DNA of 64,000 nt from Jejubacter sp036620675. Lineage in GTDB: Bacteria; Pseudomonadota; Gammaproteobacteria; Enterobacterales; Enterobacteriaceae. Under the pieces are notes generated by a model. It was not told where the DNA came from. It made no database searches and saw nothing but the letters and a program-made list of their open reading frames with translations. The stretch lies in assembly GCA_036620675.1 (NCBI GenBank), contig JAZHEE010000011.1; one strand, given 5' to 3'. A program made the position numbers and the translations under genes. Numbering within the stretch: the stretch's first letter is position 1; each line of letters begins with the position of its first letter. Shown here piece after piece: positions 40,866-49,545 of this stretch.

Positions 40866-43119
40866 CATGCAATCCATACACCACCGGCGGCGCGCCGGCA
40901 CTGGCGAGTATTTCCAGGGTGATGCGGCTGGCCAGAATGGGTTGCGTAAAGCGATGCTCGCATACCGAAAGGTGATTTTCGCTCACCTCCAGCAGGAGCT
41001 TTCCGTCTGCCAGCAGGCGGTAGCGGGTTACGCAATGCGGAGATACAGCGCAATGATGGCCCATCTGCACCGTCTCCATGGCGTTATCGAAGTCGTTGTC
41101 GAACAGCAGCGTCAGGGCGGCGATCTGTCGGGGCTGAGGCCAGCGCCATTCAATCGCCGGGCTGGTATCCTGTAAATCCGGCACCCAGCCGTTGCTCTGC
41201 TGTTCCGGACGCAGCGCGCCGTTCACCAGGTTTTCCGCCGGATAACAGCGCAGCGGCGGCGTAAACGTCAGGGCAGGCAGAATTTGATGCGGGCGCCTGC
41301 GCGGCAGCCAGAAGTCGAACTCATCCACGCCGTAGTCGCCGTCGGCCACCTGGCGGGTATGTTTCGCCACCCGGGGATTCAGGCTGTTAAATACGGTCAT
41401 TATGCCGGGAAGCTGCTGCCCGGTCAGGGCTACCTCGATGTGTGGATCGTCTTCCAGAGCGATAAACAGATACTGGTCACGCTCGCTGCGGTAGTGGAAA
41501 GGGAGGCTGTAGCGCTGCTCCGGCCCGTACACTTCCAGCCACTGGCAATCTACTTCGCGATCCGGCGTATAGTTACCGATTCGAACGCTTTCCATCAACC
41601 GTATGCGCAGGCGGCGCGGCTGGTCGGCGCGCAGCTGTAGCGTGATTTCGGGCAGGCTTTCCCCGGCTCGCAGCGGTAGCAACAGCGCCATGCGTTCATC
41701 CAGCGGCTTCCATTCGCCGCTGGCGGCCAGCTGCGTAGGGTGATATTCGCTGCTGACGCTAACGGCGGCCCCCTGGGCAGGATCCTTTAACCGCTGGCGG
41801 GGAATATAGCAGCCGCTGTGCAGCAGTCGCTGCTGGAGCAGGTGGATCTGCTGCGGCTGTGCCAGCTGGCGGGGCGTCAACTGATGCTGGTGGCATAGCG
41901 CTGCGGCCCGCCCCACCACTTCGCCCAATACGCCACAGGTGCACATTACCCGGGCGCTGCCGAAGGCCACGTGGGTCGCGGAGATCAGGCGTCCGGTGAG
42001 TAACAGATTATTGATGGATTTACTGTACAGGCTGCGCCAGGGAATGGTGTAGGTGCCCTTGCTGTGGAACTGGCGGCAGCCGTCGTGGCTGCTGTAAACG
42101 CCGTCCGCCGGATGCAGATCGATGGACCAGCCGCCGTAGGCCACGGCGTCATAGTGATCGCGCTGCTCGATGATGTCCTGCTGACACAGCAGGTAGTCTC
42201 CCATAAAGCGGCGGCTTTCGCGCTTGCCGGGAATGACGCCTACCCATTCGATGGTCAGATCGTCAGCATCCGGGAACTCACCGGAGTTCTTGATATGATC
42301 CCAGACGCCCCAGACTATCTTCCACAGCTCCCATTTGATTGTCTCGCTATCGTGAACGGTGTCCAGCCTTCCTCCCCATTCCAGCCACCACAGATCGCAG
42401 CCGTTCAGCGTGGATGTCAGCCGCTTGTAGCGCGGAATGGCGGTAATATCGTCCAGCGCAAAGCTGGGGGGGATGAAGCGAACCGGCTGGCCGGTTCGTT
42501 TGGTGTAGAAATAGATAGAGTGGCCCAACTGGTGGCCGAAGTGCTCGCCGGGCGCCATCTTTTCATCCAGCTCGTTAAGTTCTTCTGCGCCAATGCGGTA
42601 TTCGGCACCAGCCAGATAGCCCAGTACGCCGTCGCCGGTGGCGTCGCAAAACTGGGTGGCGTGGATCTGGTAAAAGGTTTCGTTGATGGCGTTAAATCCG
42701 CGTACCGAGGCGATTTTTTCATCCTGACAGTCAACTTCGAACAGCGCGGTATTGAGCAGCAGCGTAAGGCCCGTCTGGCGCTGCGCCAGATCCAGCAGCA
42801 GCAGATCGAAGATGACCGGATTTCCCTCTTTGTTACGCCAGACGTTCTCTTCAAGGATCTCCCCCATAATGCCGCCTTCTCTGGCCCAGCGGTTGTTATT
42901 GCCCATGTGGGAGCTGGCGCCGTTAGCCCACAGGCGCACTTCGCTGGAGGCGTTTCCCCCGAGCACCGGCCTGTCCTGTACCAGGGTGACCTTCAGGCCG
43001 TCGCGGGCGGCGGCCAGCGCGGCGCACAGTCCCGCCAGGCCGCCTCCGGCAACCAGAAGGTCGCAGTGGATTTCAGTGTGGGGAAAGTGGCGGCAGTCTG
43101 TCTGCGGGTAAATATGCAT
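40843..43119 (-). CDS. FAD-dependent oxidoreductase, large, substrate unknown
   Basis: 758 residues. The N-terminus has the FAD dinucleotide-binding GGGLAGLCAALAAARDG motif (about residues 25-42) and the VLGGNASSEV and GDGVLGYLAGAE segments of the PF12831 (FAD_oxidored) family. After about residue 440 comes a second, beta-rich region that resembles galactose-binding-like domains. There is no signal peptide, so it is cytoplasmic. It is divergent from an epimerase-MFS-IclR set, suggesting oxidation of a carbohydrate or sugar acid. It is not present at this site in E. coli. Confidence 0.75.
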   Translation of the reverse strand: MHIYPQTDCRHFPHTEIHCDLLVAGGGLAGLCAALAAARDGLKVTLVQDRPVLGGNASSEVRLWANGASSHMGNNNRWAREGGIMGEILEENVWRNKEGNPVIFDLLLLDLAQRQTGLTLLLNTALFEVDCQDEKIASVRGFNAINETFYQIHATQFCDATGDGVLGYLAGAEYRIGAEELNELDEKMAPGEHFGHQLGHSIYFYTKRTGQPVRFIPPSFALDDITAIPRYKRLTSTLNGCDLWWLEWGGRLDTVHDSETIKWELWKIVWGVWDHIKNSGEFPDADDLTIEWVGVIPGKRESRRFMGDYLLCQQDIIEQRDHYDAVAYGGWSIDLHPADGVYSSHDGCRQFHSKGTYTIPWRSLYSKSINNLLLTGRLISATHVAFGSARVMCTCGVLGEVVGRAAALCHQHQLTPRQLAQPQQIHLLQQRLLHSGCYIPRQRLKDPAQGAAVSVSSEYHPTQLAASGEWKPLDERMALLLPLRAGESLPEITLQLRADQPRRLRIRLMESVRIGNYTPDREVDCQWLEVYGPEQRYSLPFHYRSERDQYLFIALEDDPHIEVALTGQQLPGIMTVFNSLNPRVAKHTRQVADGDYGVDEFDFWLPRRRPHQILPALTFTPPLRCYPAENLVNGALRPEQQSNGWVPDLQDTSPAIEWRWPQPRQIAALTLLFDNDFDNAMETVQMGHHCAVSPHCVTRYRLLADGKLLLEVSENHLSVCEHRFTQPILASRITLEILASAGAPPVVYGLHVTAEPEA

Positions 43120-43319
43120 GGCCGTTCATCCTGTCATCTGTTCGTGATTAAGGGATTTGTGTCTTTTATAGAAACAATTTAGAGCGCGGCGAAAAATAAA
43201 TCAATCCTCGTGTGTGACAAAAAGGTAATTATTTTTATCTTTTAAAATCATTAGATTATTTTTTATTAGGATTTTCATCACAGTTGAGACAATAAATCAT
43301 TGGTTATTTTTTGTCTTGA

Positions 43320-43340
43320 GTGTATCTGTTATAGATACAC
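43320..43340. promoter_or_regulatory. Palindromic operator candidate before the epimerase gene
   Basis: GTGTATCT and AGATACAC form perfect eight-base arms around a five-base centre, 15 bases before the epimerase ATG, in the 236-base divergent region. Position and symmetry fit a repressor site, perhaps for the IclR-type regulator downstream. Confidence 0.5.
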
Positions 43341-43355
43341 AAATGAGGGGGGAGC

Positions 43356-44348
43356 ATGGCGAATATTTTGATAACCGGCGCAGCCGGAAGAATCGGCAGC
43401 TGTATTGCTGCGCAATTGTTGGCGCGCGGCGACCAGGTCACGGGAGTGGATCTGCGTCCAGCGCGACTGGCGCAGCCCGGATACCGGCATATTGAGTGTC
43501 GCTTTGACGATCCCGCGATGGTGCGGGAGGCTGTCGCCGGGATTGATGTCGTGGTGCATACCGGGGCGCTGATGTCGTGGCATCCAAAGGATAATGATGC
43601 GATGTACCACGCTAATGTCACCGCCACCCGCATGCTGCTGGAAGCGGCGAAGCATCACAGGATAAGGCGTTTTATCTTTGCCAGTAGCGGCGAGGTTTAT
43701 CCGGAAGTGCGCGCCCACAGTCTGCCGATCACCGAGGAGCATCCATGTAATCCCATCTCGTTTTACGGTCTGACCAAGCTACTGGGGGAAGAACTGGTGC
43801 GGTTTTATCAGCGCCAGGGACTGGAAACCGTCATTCTGCGTTTTCCTCACACCCAGTCGGCGGCTGAGATCCTGGACGAAAACAGCTTCTTTTCCGGCCC
43901 GCGCTTCTTTCTGCGCGGCAAAATCCGCCAGCAGCGTGACTTTGGCAATAGTGCGCTGGCTGACCGTCTTGAGCGGGAACTGGGGGCCGGTGGGCTGGAC
44001 AAGATGATTGTCCAGCACGGAGAGGTGGACGCTCTGCCCTACATGATGCATATCGCTGACGTGCGTGATACCTCGGCGGGCGTGGTGCTGGCGCTGGATC
44101 ATCCGGCGGCAGCGAATCAGACCTTTAATCTGGGGCCGGATGATGTGGTGGAGTTCGATAAGGCGGTGCCGCAGATGGCGAATATCATGGGGCTGCCGGT
44201 GGTTAACGTCACCATGCCGGGGCCTGCGGTACGCTTTCGCACCAGCAATCAGAAGATAAAAGCGCTGCTGGGCTACCAGCCTCGCCATAGCTTTATGACC
44301 ATGCTGGAAGATGCCGCGCGCCTGCGTCGGGAAGCCAGCCAGGGATAA
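43356..44348 (+). CDS. NAD(P)-dependent epimerase/dehydratase (extended SDR)
   Basis: 330 residues. NAD-binding GAAGRIG (G-x2-G-x2-G) at 8-14, then the catalytic Ser in FASSGEVYP and Y-x3-K in FYGLTKLLGEE, all in order for an extended short-chain dehydrogenase. The closest general class is UDP-sugar epimerases; the exact substrate is unknown. First gene of the rightward arm, 36 bases before the transporter, so probably acts on an imported sugar derivative. Confidence 0.82.
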   Translation: MANILITGAAGRIGSCIAAQLLARGDQVTGVDLRPARLAQPGYRHIECRFDDPAMVREAVAGIDVVVHTGALMSWHPKDNDAMYHANVTATRMLLEAAKHHRIRRFIFASSGEVYPEVRAHSLPITEEHPCNPISFYGLTKLLGEELVRFYQRQGLETVILRFPHTQSAAEILDENSFFSGPRFFLRGKIRQQRDFGNSALADRLERELGAGGLDKMIVQHGEVDALPYMMHIADVRDTSAGVVLALDHPAAANQTFNLGPDDVVEFDKAVPQMANIMGLPVVNVTMPGPAVRFRTSNQKIKALLGYQPRHSFMTMLEDAARLRREASQG

Positions 44349-44384
44349 TGTGTTTAGACAGGCAGTAAAATCCGGGAGAAAACG

Positions 44385-45716
44385 ATGGAAAAGATTCTGA
44401 GTAAACCCGCAACGGTGCCGGAAGCCAGCGCGGCAGGAAAGGTTGGGGCACCTGAGCTACGCCGGGTTTTACTGGCCACCGGCATCGGCCACTTCGTCGA
44501 GTGGTTCGACTTTGGCCTGTACGGTACTCTGGCGTTTATCATCGGCCAGCAGTTCTTTCATGCCGGCGATCCGCAGTCCGGTCTGCTGATGGCCTTTGCG
44601 GTATTCGGGGCTGGATTTATTATGCGCCCGCTGGGGGGACTCTGGTTTGGTTCGCTGGGGGACAGGATAGGGCGCAAGCGGGTGCTTTCCACCGTGATCC
44701 TGCTGACATCGGTCTCGACCTTTATTATCGGCGTACTGCCCACCTGGCATCAGGTGGGCACCATCGCGACGGTGCTGCTGGTGCTGGCTCGTCTGACCCA
44801 GGGATTTGCCGCCGGTGGCGAGAGTGCGGGCGCCACCACCTTCCTGGCGGAGTATGCGCCGGACAGGCGGCGCGGTTTCTTTACCTGCTGGGTGGATAAC
44901 TTCGGCTTTATGGCTTTTGTGGCCGGTAGCGGCCTGGTGCTGCTGATGACCGCCTTTCTGGGGGATGAAGCGATGCATAGCTGGGGCTGGCGTATACCTT
45001 TCCTGATTGCCGGGCCGCTGGGGCTGGTGGGCCTGTGGCTGCGAACCAATCTTGAGGATACGCCGGTCTTTAAGGCTATTGAACAGTCAGGTGAAGTCGA
45101 AAAAAATCCGTTGCGTACCGCGCTGCGCAGCGAATGGCGGGCGTTGCTGTTCTGCGTTGGTTTTGTGGCCATCAAGGCGGTGGGGCACTGGGTTTTGCAG
45201 GCGTTTATGCCCAGCTACCTGATTCAGAATCTGCACTATTCGAAAATTGCCTCCTATTCCATTACCACCACGGGTCTGCTCGCTATCGCCATTCTGGTGC
45301 CGGTGATGGGTCTGCTGTCGGATAAATATGGCCGTAAGCCGCTGATGCTTGCAGGCTGTGGCGGTTTTATTTTGCTGACCTGGCCGGCGCTGGTCTGGAT
45401 GAGTCGCGGCGATGTGGCCTCGGCGCTGATGGCGATGCTGGTTCTGGGCGTGTGTATCGCCGCTTTCGACGGCGCCTGCAGCGCAGCGATGGCGGAACTG
45501 TTTCCGACCCATATTCGCTATGGCGGGATGTCGGTGGCCTATAACCTGACCGTCGCTTTCTTTGGCGGCATCACGCCGTGGTTCTCCAGCTGGTTGATTC
45601 AGAGTACCGGCAGTAATGTCGCCCCTGCGTTTTACGTGATGGGGGCCGCTTTGATCACTTTTGTGACGATACTCAAGGCGCGGGAAACGGCGGGGATGCC
45701 GTTACGTCATCGCTAA
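44385..45716 (+). CDS. MFS transporter, metabolite:H+ symporter type
   Basis: 443 residues with twelve predicted membrane segments. MHS-family motifs are GHFVEWFDFGLYG near residue 33, GSLGDRIGRKRVL in loop 2-3, and LSDKYGRKP in loop 8-9. Relatives (KgtP, ShiA, ProP) carry organic acids or small polar solutes with protons. Probably imports the substrate of the neighbouring oxidoreductase and epimerase; inferred from linkage. Confidence 0.87.
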   Translation: MEKILSKPATVPEASAAGKVGAPELRRVLLATGIGHFVEWFDFGLYGTLAFIIGQQFFHAGDPQSGLLMAFAVFGAGFIMRPLGGLWFGSLGDRIGRKRVLSTVILLTSVSTFIIGVLPTWHQVGTIATVLLVLARLTQGFAAGGESAGATTFLAEYAPDRRRGFFTCWVDNFGFMAFVAGSGLVLLMTAFLGDEAMHSWGWRIPFLIAGPLGLVGLWLRTNLEDTPVFKAIEQSGEVEKNPLRTALRSEWRALLFCVGFVAIKAVGHWVLQAFMPSYLIQNLHYSKIASYSITTTGLLAIAILVPVMGLLSDKYGRKPLMLAGCGGFILLTWPALVWMSRGDVASALMAMLVLGVCIAAFDGACSAAMAELFPTHIRYGGMSVAYNLTVAFFGGITPWFSSWLIQSTGSNVAPAFYVMGAALITFVTILKARETAGMPLRHR

Positions 45717-45721
45717 ACTTT

Positions 45722-45749
45722 CGGCAGGCGGTCGTGCGGCCGTCTGCCG
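45722..45749 (+). terminator. Probable terminator after the MFS gene
   Basis: A ~12-pair stem (cggcaggcgg with ccgtctgccg, one GU) followed by agtttgctttt. It separates the transporter from the regulator gene. Confidence 0.55.
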
Positions 45750-45806
45750 GAGTTTGCTTTTATCGGTACCGGCGATAGAATCGTTTTTTTCTCGACCGGG
45801 CCTGCT

Positions 45807-46499
45807 ATGTCATCTCAACCTAACCAGAGTCTGATTGACGGTATTCGCTGTCTGCAATACCTGGTCTCCTGCGGCAGGGCCGTTGGCTGCCGGGAACTGG
45901 CTCGCCTGATAGGGCTGAATCCCACCCGCGTCAATCGACTGTTGATGACCATGGCCGCCATCGGTCTGACTCAGCAGGATGAACAGCGGCGCTATCTGCC
46001 GGGGCCTGGGATCCACGCGCTGGCAGCCCAGGCGATTCGCGGCTCCGCGCTCTTTTCTCATGCGCTGCCGCTGCTGGAGCGTCATGCTCCCGCTGATGTG
46101 GTGGTGGCGCTGGGGGTGCTGTGGGAAGATCAGGTTATCTACCTCTACCATTCGGAGCCGGGCTCCCGGGTCAGTCAGGCGTTGGCCGGATTTGAAATGC
46201 TGCCCGCCTGGCGCTCGGTCATTGGCATGAGCCTGCTGGCAGCGGAGAGCGACGAAAAGCTGCGGGCGCGTCTGACGCCGGAGCAGTATACCCAGGCGCA
46301 TCCCATGATCGCCCGGCAGCGCAGCCAGGGATATGTGGTATGGCATCACGATGATGGTGAAGTTTCCATGGCCCAGCCTTTGGGCGCCCATAACGCCTCG
46401 CTGGCGCTGGCCGGTATGTGGCACATTTCCAGTGACGAAGTCGCCAGCCGACTGGCGCAGCTTAAGCAACTGGTGGGTTGTCTGGTGAATCCGCTTTAA
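45807..46499 (+). CDS. IclR-type transcriptional regulator
   Basis: 230 residues. A winged helix at the N-terminus (SLIDGIRCLQYL, CRELARLIGLNPTRVNRLLMTMAAIGL, YLPGPGIHAL) and a C-terminal IclR effector-binding domain, shorter than usual. The pattern suits a local sensor of the pathway encoded by the divergent and upstream genes. It follows a terminator-like hairpin, so may have its own promoter. Confidence 0.85.
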   Translation: MSSQPNQSLIDGIRCLQYLVSCGRAVGCRELARLIGLNPTRVNRLLMTMAAIGLTQQDEQRRYLPGPGIHALAAQAIRGSALFSHALPLLERHAPADVVVALGVLWEDQVIYLYHSEPGSRVSQALAGFEMLPAWRSVIGMSLLAAESDEKLRARLTPEQYTQAHPMIARQRSQGYVVWHHDDGEVSMAQPLGAHNASLALAGMWHISSDEVASRLAQLKQLVGCLVNPL

Positions 46500-46517
46500 A
46501 CCTGTATGGAAATCACG

Positions 46518-46979
46518 ATGAATCCTATTATCCGCGCCACGCCCCAACTGTTTCCGGCGCTTATCGAACTGTGGGAAGCTTCGGTCAGAGCCACTCACCA
46601 TTTTTTGCCGGAAGGTGAAATCGACACCCTGCGTCCGCTGGTGCGTGACCGCTATATGCCCGCGCTTCAGGTATTTGCTTATCTTAATGAAAAAGCTATC
46701 CCGCTGGGATTTATGGGAACCGGCGGCGATCGGCTGGAAATGCTGTTTGTCGCGCCCGAAGCCCGGGGACAGGGAATCGGGAAAACGCTGCTGCGTTATG
46801 GCATAGATGCATGTGGCGTTCGGGAACTGGACGTGAACGAACAGAACCTGCAGGCCTGCGATTTTTACCGCCATATGGGGTTTGAAGTGGTGGGGCGTTC
46901 AGCGCTGGATGGCGAAGGGCGGCCTTTTCCGTTACTGCATATGCGGCTGGTCGGAGAGTTGCTACGGAATTATGGTTAA
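46518..46979 (+). CDS. GNAT acetyltransferase, YjaB-like
   Basis: 153 residues from the ATG at 46518, which has GGA seven bases before it; a start at 46506 adds only four residues. Acetyl-CoA binding motif is VAPEARGQGIGKTLL, followed by LDVNEQNLQACDFYRHMGFE. Most like E. coli YjaB, a GNAT of unclear substrate. It follows the IclR gene by 18 bases. Confidence 0.85.
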   Translation: MNPIIRATPQLFPALIELWEASVRATHHFLPEGEIDTLRPLVRDRYMPALQVFAYLNEKAIPLGFMGTGGDRLEMLFVAPEARGQGIGKTLLRYGIDACGVRELDVNEQNLQACDFYRHMGFEVVGRSALDGEGRPFPLLHMRLVGELLRNYG

Positions 46980-47060
46980 AAGCATGGATAACAGCATGTT
47001 ATAAAAGTACTGCGTCATATGCGAACCTTAATATCGTTATTAGATATGAGAGAAAGTACG

Positions 47061-47495
47061 ATGACAAGATGTCTATTCGTCCTGGGTTTTATCTCTACGG
47101 CCTGTTTTGCAAAAGGGCTATACGATAAGCCGACCAGTGAAGATCCTGATAACTTCACTATGACTAAAGTGGGTTCTCTCCATTTTCAACCGCAAAAATC
47201 GACTTCCCGTCTGACCATGAACCATGGCCGACTTAGCCTTGATGGAGGCTCTGAAGTCGCTTGTCGCATAGAGAACGGGTTTAAAGGCAGTATGTCGTCA
47301 AATTATACTGGCTTTTATGAGTTTAATCAGAAGGGGTGCCATATTCTGGTAACGATCGACCCTGCTGTCGTGGGCGATAAAATTACCTACAGCAGTACCG
47401 TCAGGTTTGCGCCAGCTTCCGGTTCAGCATCTTGTCTTTCTTATTGTGATTCTGATGATCCTGATATTCAAAGGCTGGAAGGTGTTTATAAATAA
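47061..47495 (+). CDS. Small secreted protein, unknown
   Basis: 144 residues from the ATG at 47061, which opens a signal peptide (MTRCLFVLGFISTACFA). The mature part has four cysteines, two of them in a CLSYC motif near the end, so disulfides are likely. It contains short beta strands and an acidic DSDDPDIQ tail. No family recognised. It is AT-richer than the core and ends 5 bases from a convergent small operon. Earlier starts (47019, 47046) would lengthen the N-terminus before the signal. Confidence 0.6.
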   Translation: MTRCLFVLGFISTACFAKGLYDKPTSEDPDNFTMTKVGSLHFQPQKSTSRLTMNHGRLSLDGGSEVACRIENGFKGSMSSNYTGFYEFNQKGCHILVTIDPAVVGDKITYSSTVRFAPASGSASCLSYCDSDDPDIQRLEGVYK

Positions 47496-47499
47496 GATG

Positions 47500-47696
47500 C
47501 TATTTTTTGCTTTTGCGTGGGCGGAATATAATTCTGCCTATAAATACTACCAGGCATGTAATTACAGTAAATATAAACCAATAACCAGTCGGTAAGACAA
47601 GACTGGCAACATAAGATAGCCCAACAACAATAAAGATCTGTACACCCAAAGAATCCAGGCTTTTAATTCAAAAAGTAGCATATCCCTAATCTTCAT
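47500..47696 (-). pseudogene. Small two-segment membrane protein gene with a frameshift
   Basis: The ATG at 47696 overlaps the stop of the preceding gene (ATGA). The frame starts MKIRDMLLFELK, and as written it stops after 46 residues. One extra A in the run at about 47667-47670 gives instead a 65-residue protein with two clear membrane segments (VQIFIVVGLSYVASLVL, then WFIFTVITCLVVFIGRIIF) and a basic RPRKSKK end. That version reads as a natural membrane protein, so a one-base deletion, or a sequencing error, is likely. Confidence 0.55.
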
Positions 47697-48112
47697 TCCA
47701 GTCTCTGTAATGTGCACAACATCGTGTTGTAAACCATTTCCTCTGAATACGAGGGAGTACTCAGGAATGGGCGCAGAATCGGCTCAACAAAATACCACCA
47801 TGTCTCTGGCCCTTCCTTGTAGAGGATCTGATAGAATTGCGGATTGATATGTTTGAGTGAGTCAGCAGATGCTATTCTTTTCTGTAATTCTCCATACTGT
47901 TCCAGTACCGTAAATGCACCGGAGGAAAAATTAGACGCTAGTCTGCTGAGACTCCTGGCATTGAGAGTTAGATTAACCAACCCATAGGTTAATGCCTTTT
48001 TCGTGACCGAGCCAGAAACCATAATATCTAATTTATGTATATGCCTGGGTAAGAAAGCATCCTGTTTCATCCTGTTATATATTCTGTTTATTTTCGCGTC
48101 GGACATACGCAT
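47693..48112 (-). CDS. Unrecognised protein in a small AT-rich operon
   Basis: 139 residues, start at 48112 or 48106. It is mostly helical with a basic N-terminus (MSDAKINRIYNRMKQDAF), a central hydrophobic stretch (TKKALTYGLVNLTLNA) and an aromatic GPETWWYFVEPILRPFL motif. No known family recognised. It sits between two small genes on the same strand with stop/start overlap downstream. Base composition is foreign compared with yqgF. A toxin, immunity or adhesion-related role cannot be judged from sequence. Confidence 0.55.
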   Translation of the reverse strand: MRMSDAKINRIYNRMKQDAFLPRHIHKLDIMVSGSVTKKALTYGLVNLTLNARSLSRLASNFSSGAFTVLEQYGELQKRIASADSLKHINPQFYQILYKEGPETWWYFVEPILRPFLSTPSYSEEMVYNTMLCTLQRLE

Positions 48113-48122
48113 TAATAGATAA

Positions 48123-48406
48123 TCAAAAAAACAAGGCGATTATTTTTTTTCGCATCATCCTGAGAATATCCACATGAGCAATAGATTTTAAATAATGGAA
48201 ATCTTCATCCAACAAATTAGAGCATACATCCAGGTAGCCCTCAAACAAGCGAGAGGAGTACCATGAAAGGCGTACCAGTCCCTGATAGACATCATTCAGT
48301 AATTCTTTACCATTTTCGCCATGGAGTTTGTAGCCTTCTCTAAGGCGAGTGCTAATTTTTTATCATATTCATTTCTTCTTTCAATAGCTCTTTCCGCCCG
48401 ATACAT
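48123..48406 (-). pseudogene. Small gene with a single-base frameshift at an A run
   Basis: From the ATG at 48406 (good GGGGAAAGAG site) the frame reads MYRAERAIERRNEYDKK and stops early, at 37 residues. Adding one A to the run of six at 48356-48361 joins it to a long open frame (REGYKLHGENGKELLNDVY, later WYSSRLFEGYLDVCSNLLDED) ending at 48123, for 94 residues in all. No family recognised. It is the first gene of the operon 48406-47500. Either a frameshift mutation, a slippage-controlled gene, or an assembly error. Confidence 0.6.
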
Positions 48407-48442
48407 TCTCTTTCCCCTTCTGTTGTTTTAATTGATACAGTC

Positions 48443-48862
48443 TTACCCCTGCCGTTCGAACCAGCTTTCCAGAATCACGACCGCCGAGGCGGAATCGACG
48501 CTGCCTTTATCCAGCGCCCGGTAGCCGCCATGGCTGAACAGGTCTGCGCGGGCCTCTACGGTGGTAAGCCGCTCGTCGTGCAACCTTACCGGCACGCCGA
48601 AACGACCATGCAGCCGGTTGGCGAACTTGCGCGCCCGGGCGGTCAGCGGTTGTTCGCTGCCGTCCATATTCAGCGGCAGTCCGACGATGACCTCATCAGG
48701 CTGCCACTCTTTAAGAATGCGCTCCAGCGCCGCCCAGTCGGGAATGCCGTCCCGGGCCTTTAACGCGCCCAGGGGGCGGGCGGTGCCGGTGATGCTTTGC
48801 CCCACGGCTACGCCGATGCTTTTGGTGCCGAAATCGAACGCCAGCAGTGTTCCGGAAGCCAT
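48443..48862 (-). CDS. yqgF: YqgF/RuvX, RNase H-like rRNA-processing nuclease
   Basis: 139 residues. Conserved acidic residues in LLAFDFGTKSIGVAVG and VDSASAVVILES mark the RNase H fold of the Holliday-junction resolvase-like YqgF family, now tied to 16S rRNA 5' processing. The ATG overlaps the yqgE stop by one base, in the usual rsmE-gshB-yqgE-yqgF order. Confidence 0.97.
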   Translation of the reverse strand: MASGTLLAFDFGTKSIGVAVGQSITGTARPLGALKARDGIPDWAALERILKEWQPDEVIVGLPLNMDGSEQPLTARARKFANRLHGRFGVPVRLHDERLTTVEARADLFSHGGYRALDKGSVDSASAVVILESWFERQG

Positions 48863-49425
48863 CAGGCGTGCCCCGCAACGCCCGGCATGGTGAAAATATC
48901 CACCCCAATAAGTCGTGCCGCATCGCGCCAGCGTTCGGCAACAGGCGTTTTGAACAGCAGGGCTGGATCCGCCGGGGCGGTAAGCCAGTCGTTATTCAGG
49001 ATTTCGCTTTCCAGCTGGCCTTTTCCCCATGAAGCATAACCCAGCGCGACCAGCGATTCTTGCGGCTGCTTTGGCGTTCCCAGCGTTTCCAGCACGTCGC
49101 GGGAAGTGGTGATTACCGTATCATCGCTAATGGCGATACTGGAGGTAAAAGTATCTGGCGGACTGTGCAGTATAAAGCCGCGATCTTCCGCCAGCGGGCC
49201 GCCAAAGAAGACCGGACGATCAAGACGAATGGCCGGATCGCGCGGTTCCGGTACAATCTCCAGCTTTTCCAGAACCTCTCCGACGTTCAGATTTTCCAGA
49301 GGTTTATTGATAATAATGCCCATCGCCCCGTCATCGTTATGCTCGCAGATATAAATCACGGCACGTTTGAACATGGGATCCTGGAGACCAGGCATGGCAA
49401 TAAGAAAATGGTGCTGTAAATTCAT
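48862..49425 (-). CDS. yqgE: YqgE/AlgH, UPF0301 protein
   Basis: 187 residues of the UPF0301 (AlgH) family. It opens MNLQHHFLIAMPGLQDPMF and contains NKPLENLNV and the FFGGP motif. Role unclear; often co-transcribed with yqgF as here. Confidence 0.97.
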   Translation of the reverse strand: MNLQHHFLIAMPGLQDPMFKRAVIYICEHNDDGAMGIIINKPLENLNVGEVLEKLEIVPEPRDPAIRLDRPVFFGGPLAEDRGFILHSPPDTFTSSIAISDDTVITTSRDVLETLGTPKQPQESLVALGYASWGKGQLESEILNNDWLTAPADPALLFKTPVAERWRDAARLIGVDIFTMPGVAGHA

Positions 49426-49545
49426 TGTCAGTCTTTTATATCCGGTTAGAACGGAGCCGATGTCCCGTCGTTATTAAAAAGCGCCATGGCCGGTATGAAA
49501 TCGTGAATGTAGCAGGGCGCGCCGATAGCGCGCCCGCACAGCATC

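Noticed and set aside
42064..43182. 372-residue plus-strand frame across the FAD oxidoreductase
   Set aside because: Antisense to a gene with a clear FAD-binding motif; its composition is that of a shadow frame.
49515..49535. GC hairpin after gshB as a terminator
   Set aside because: Stem is good but there is no U run and yqgE continues in the same direction, so function is unclear.
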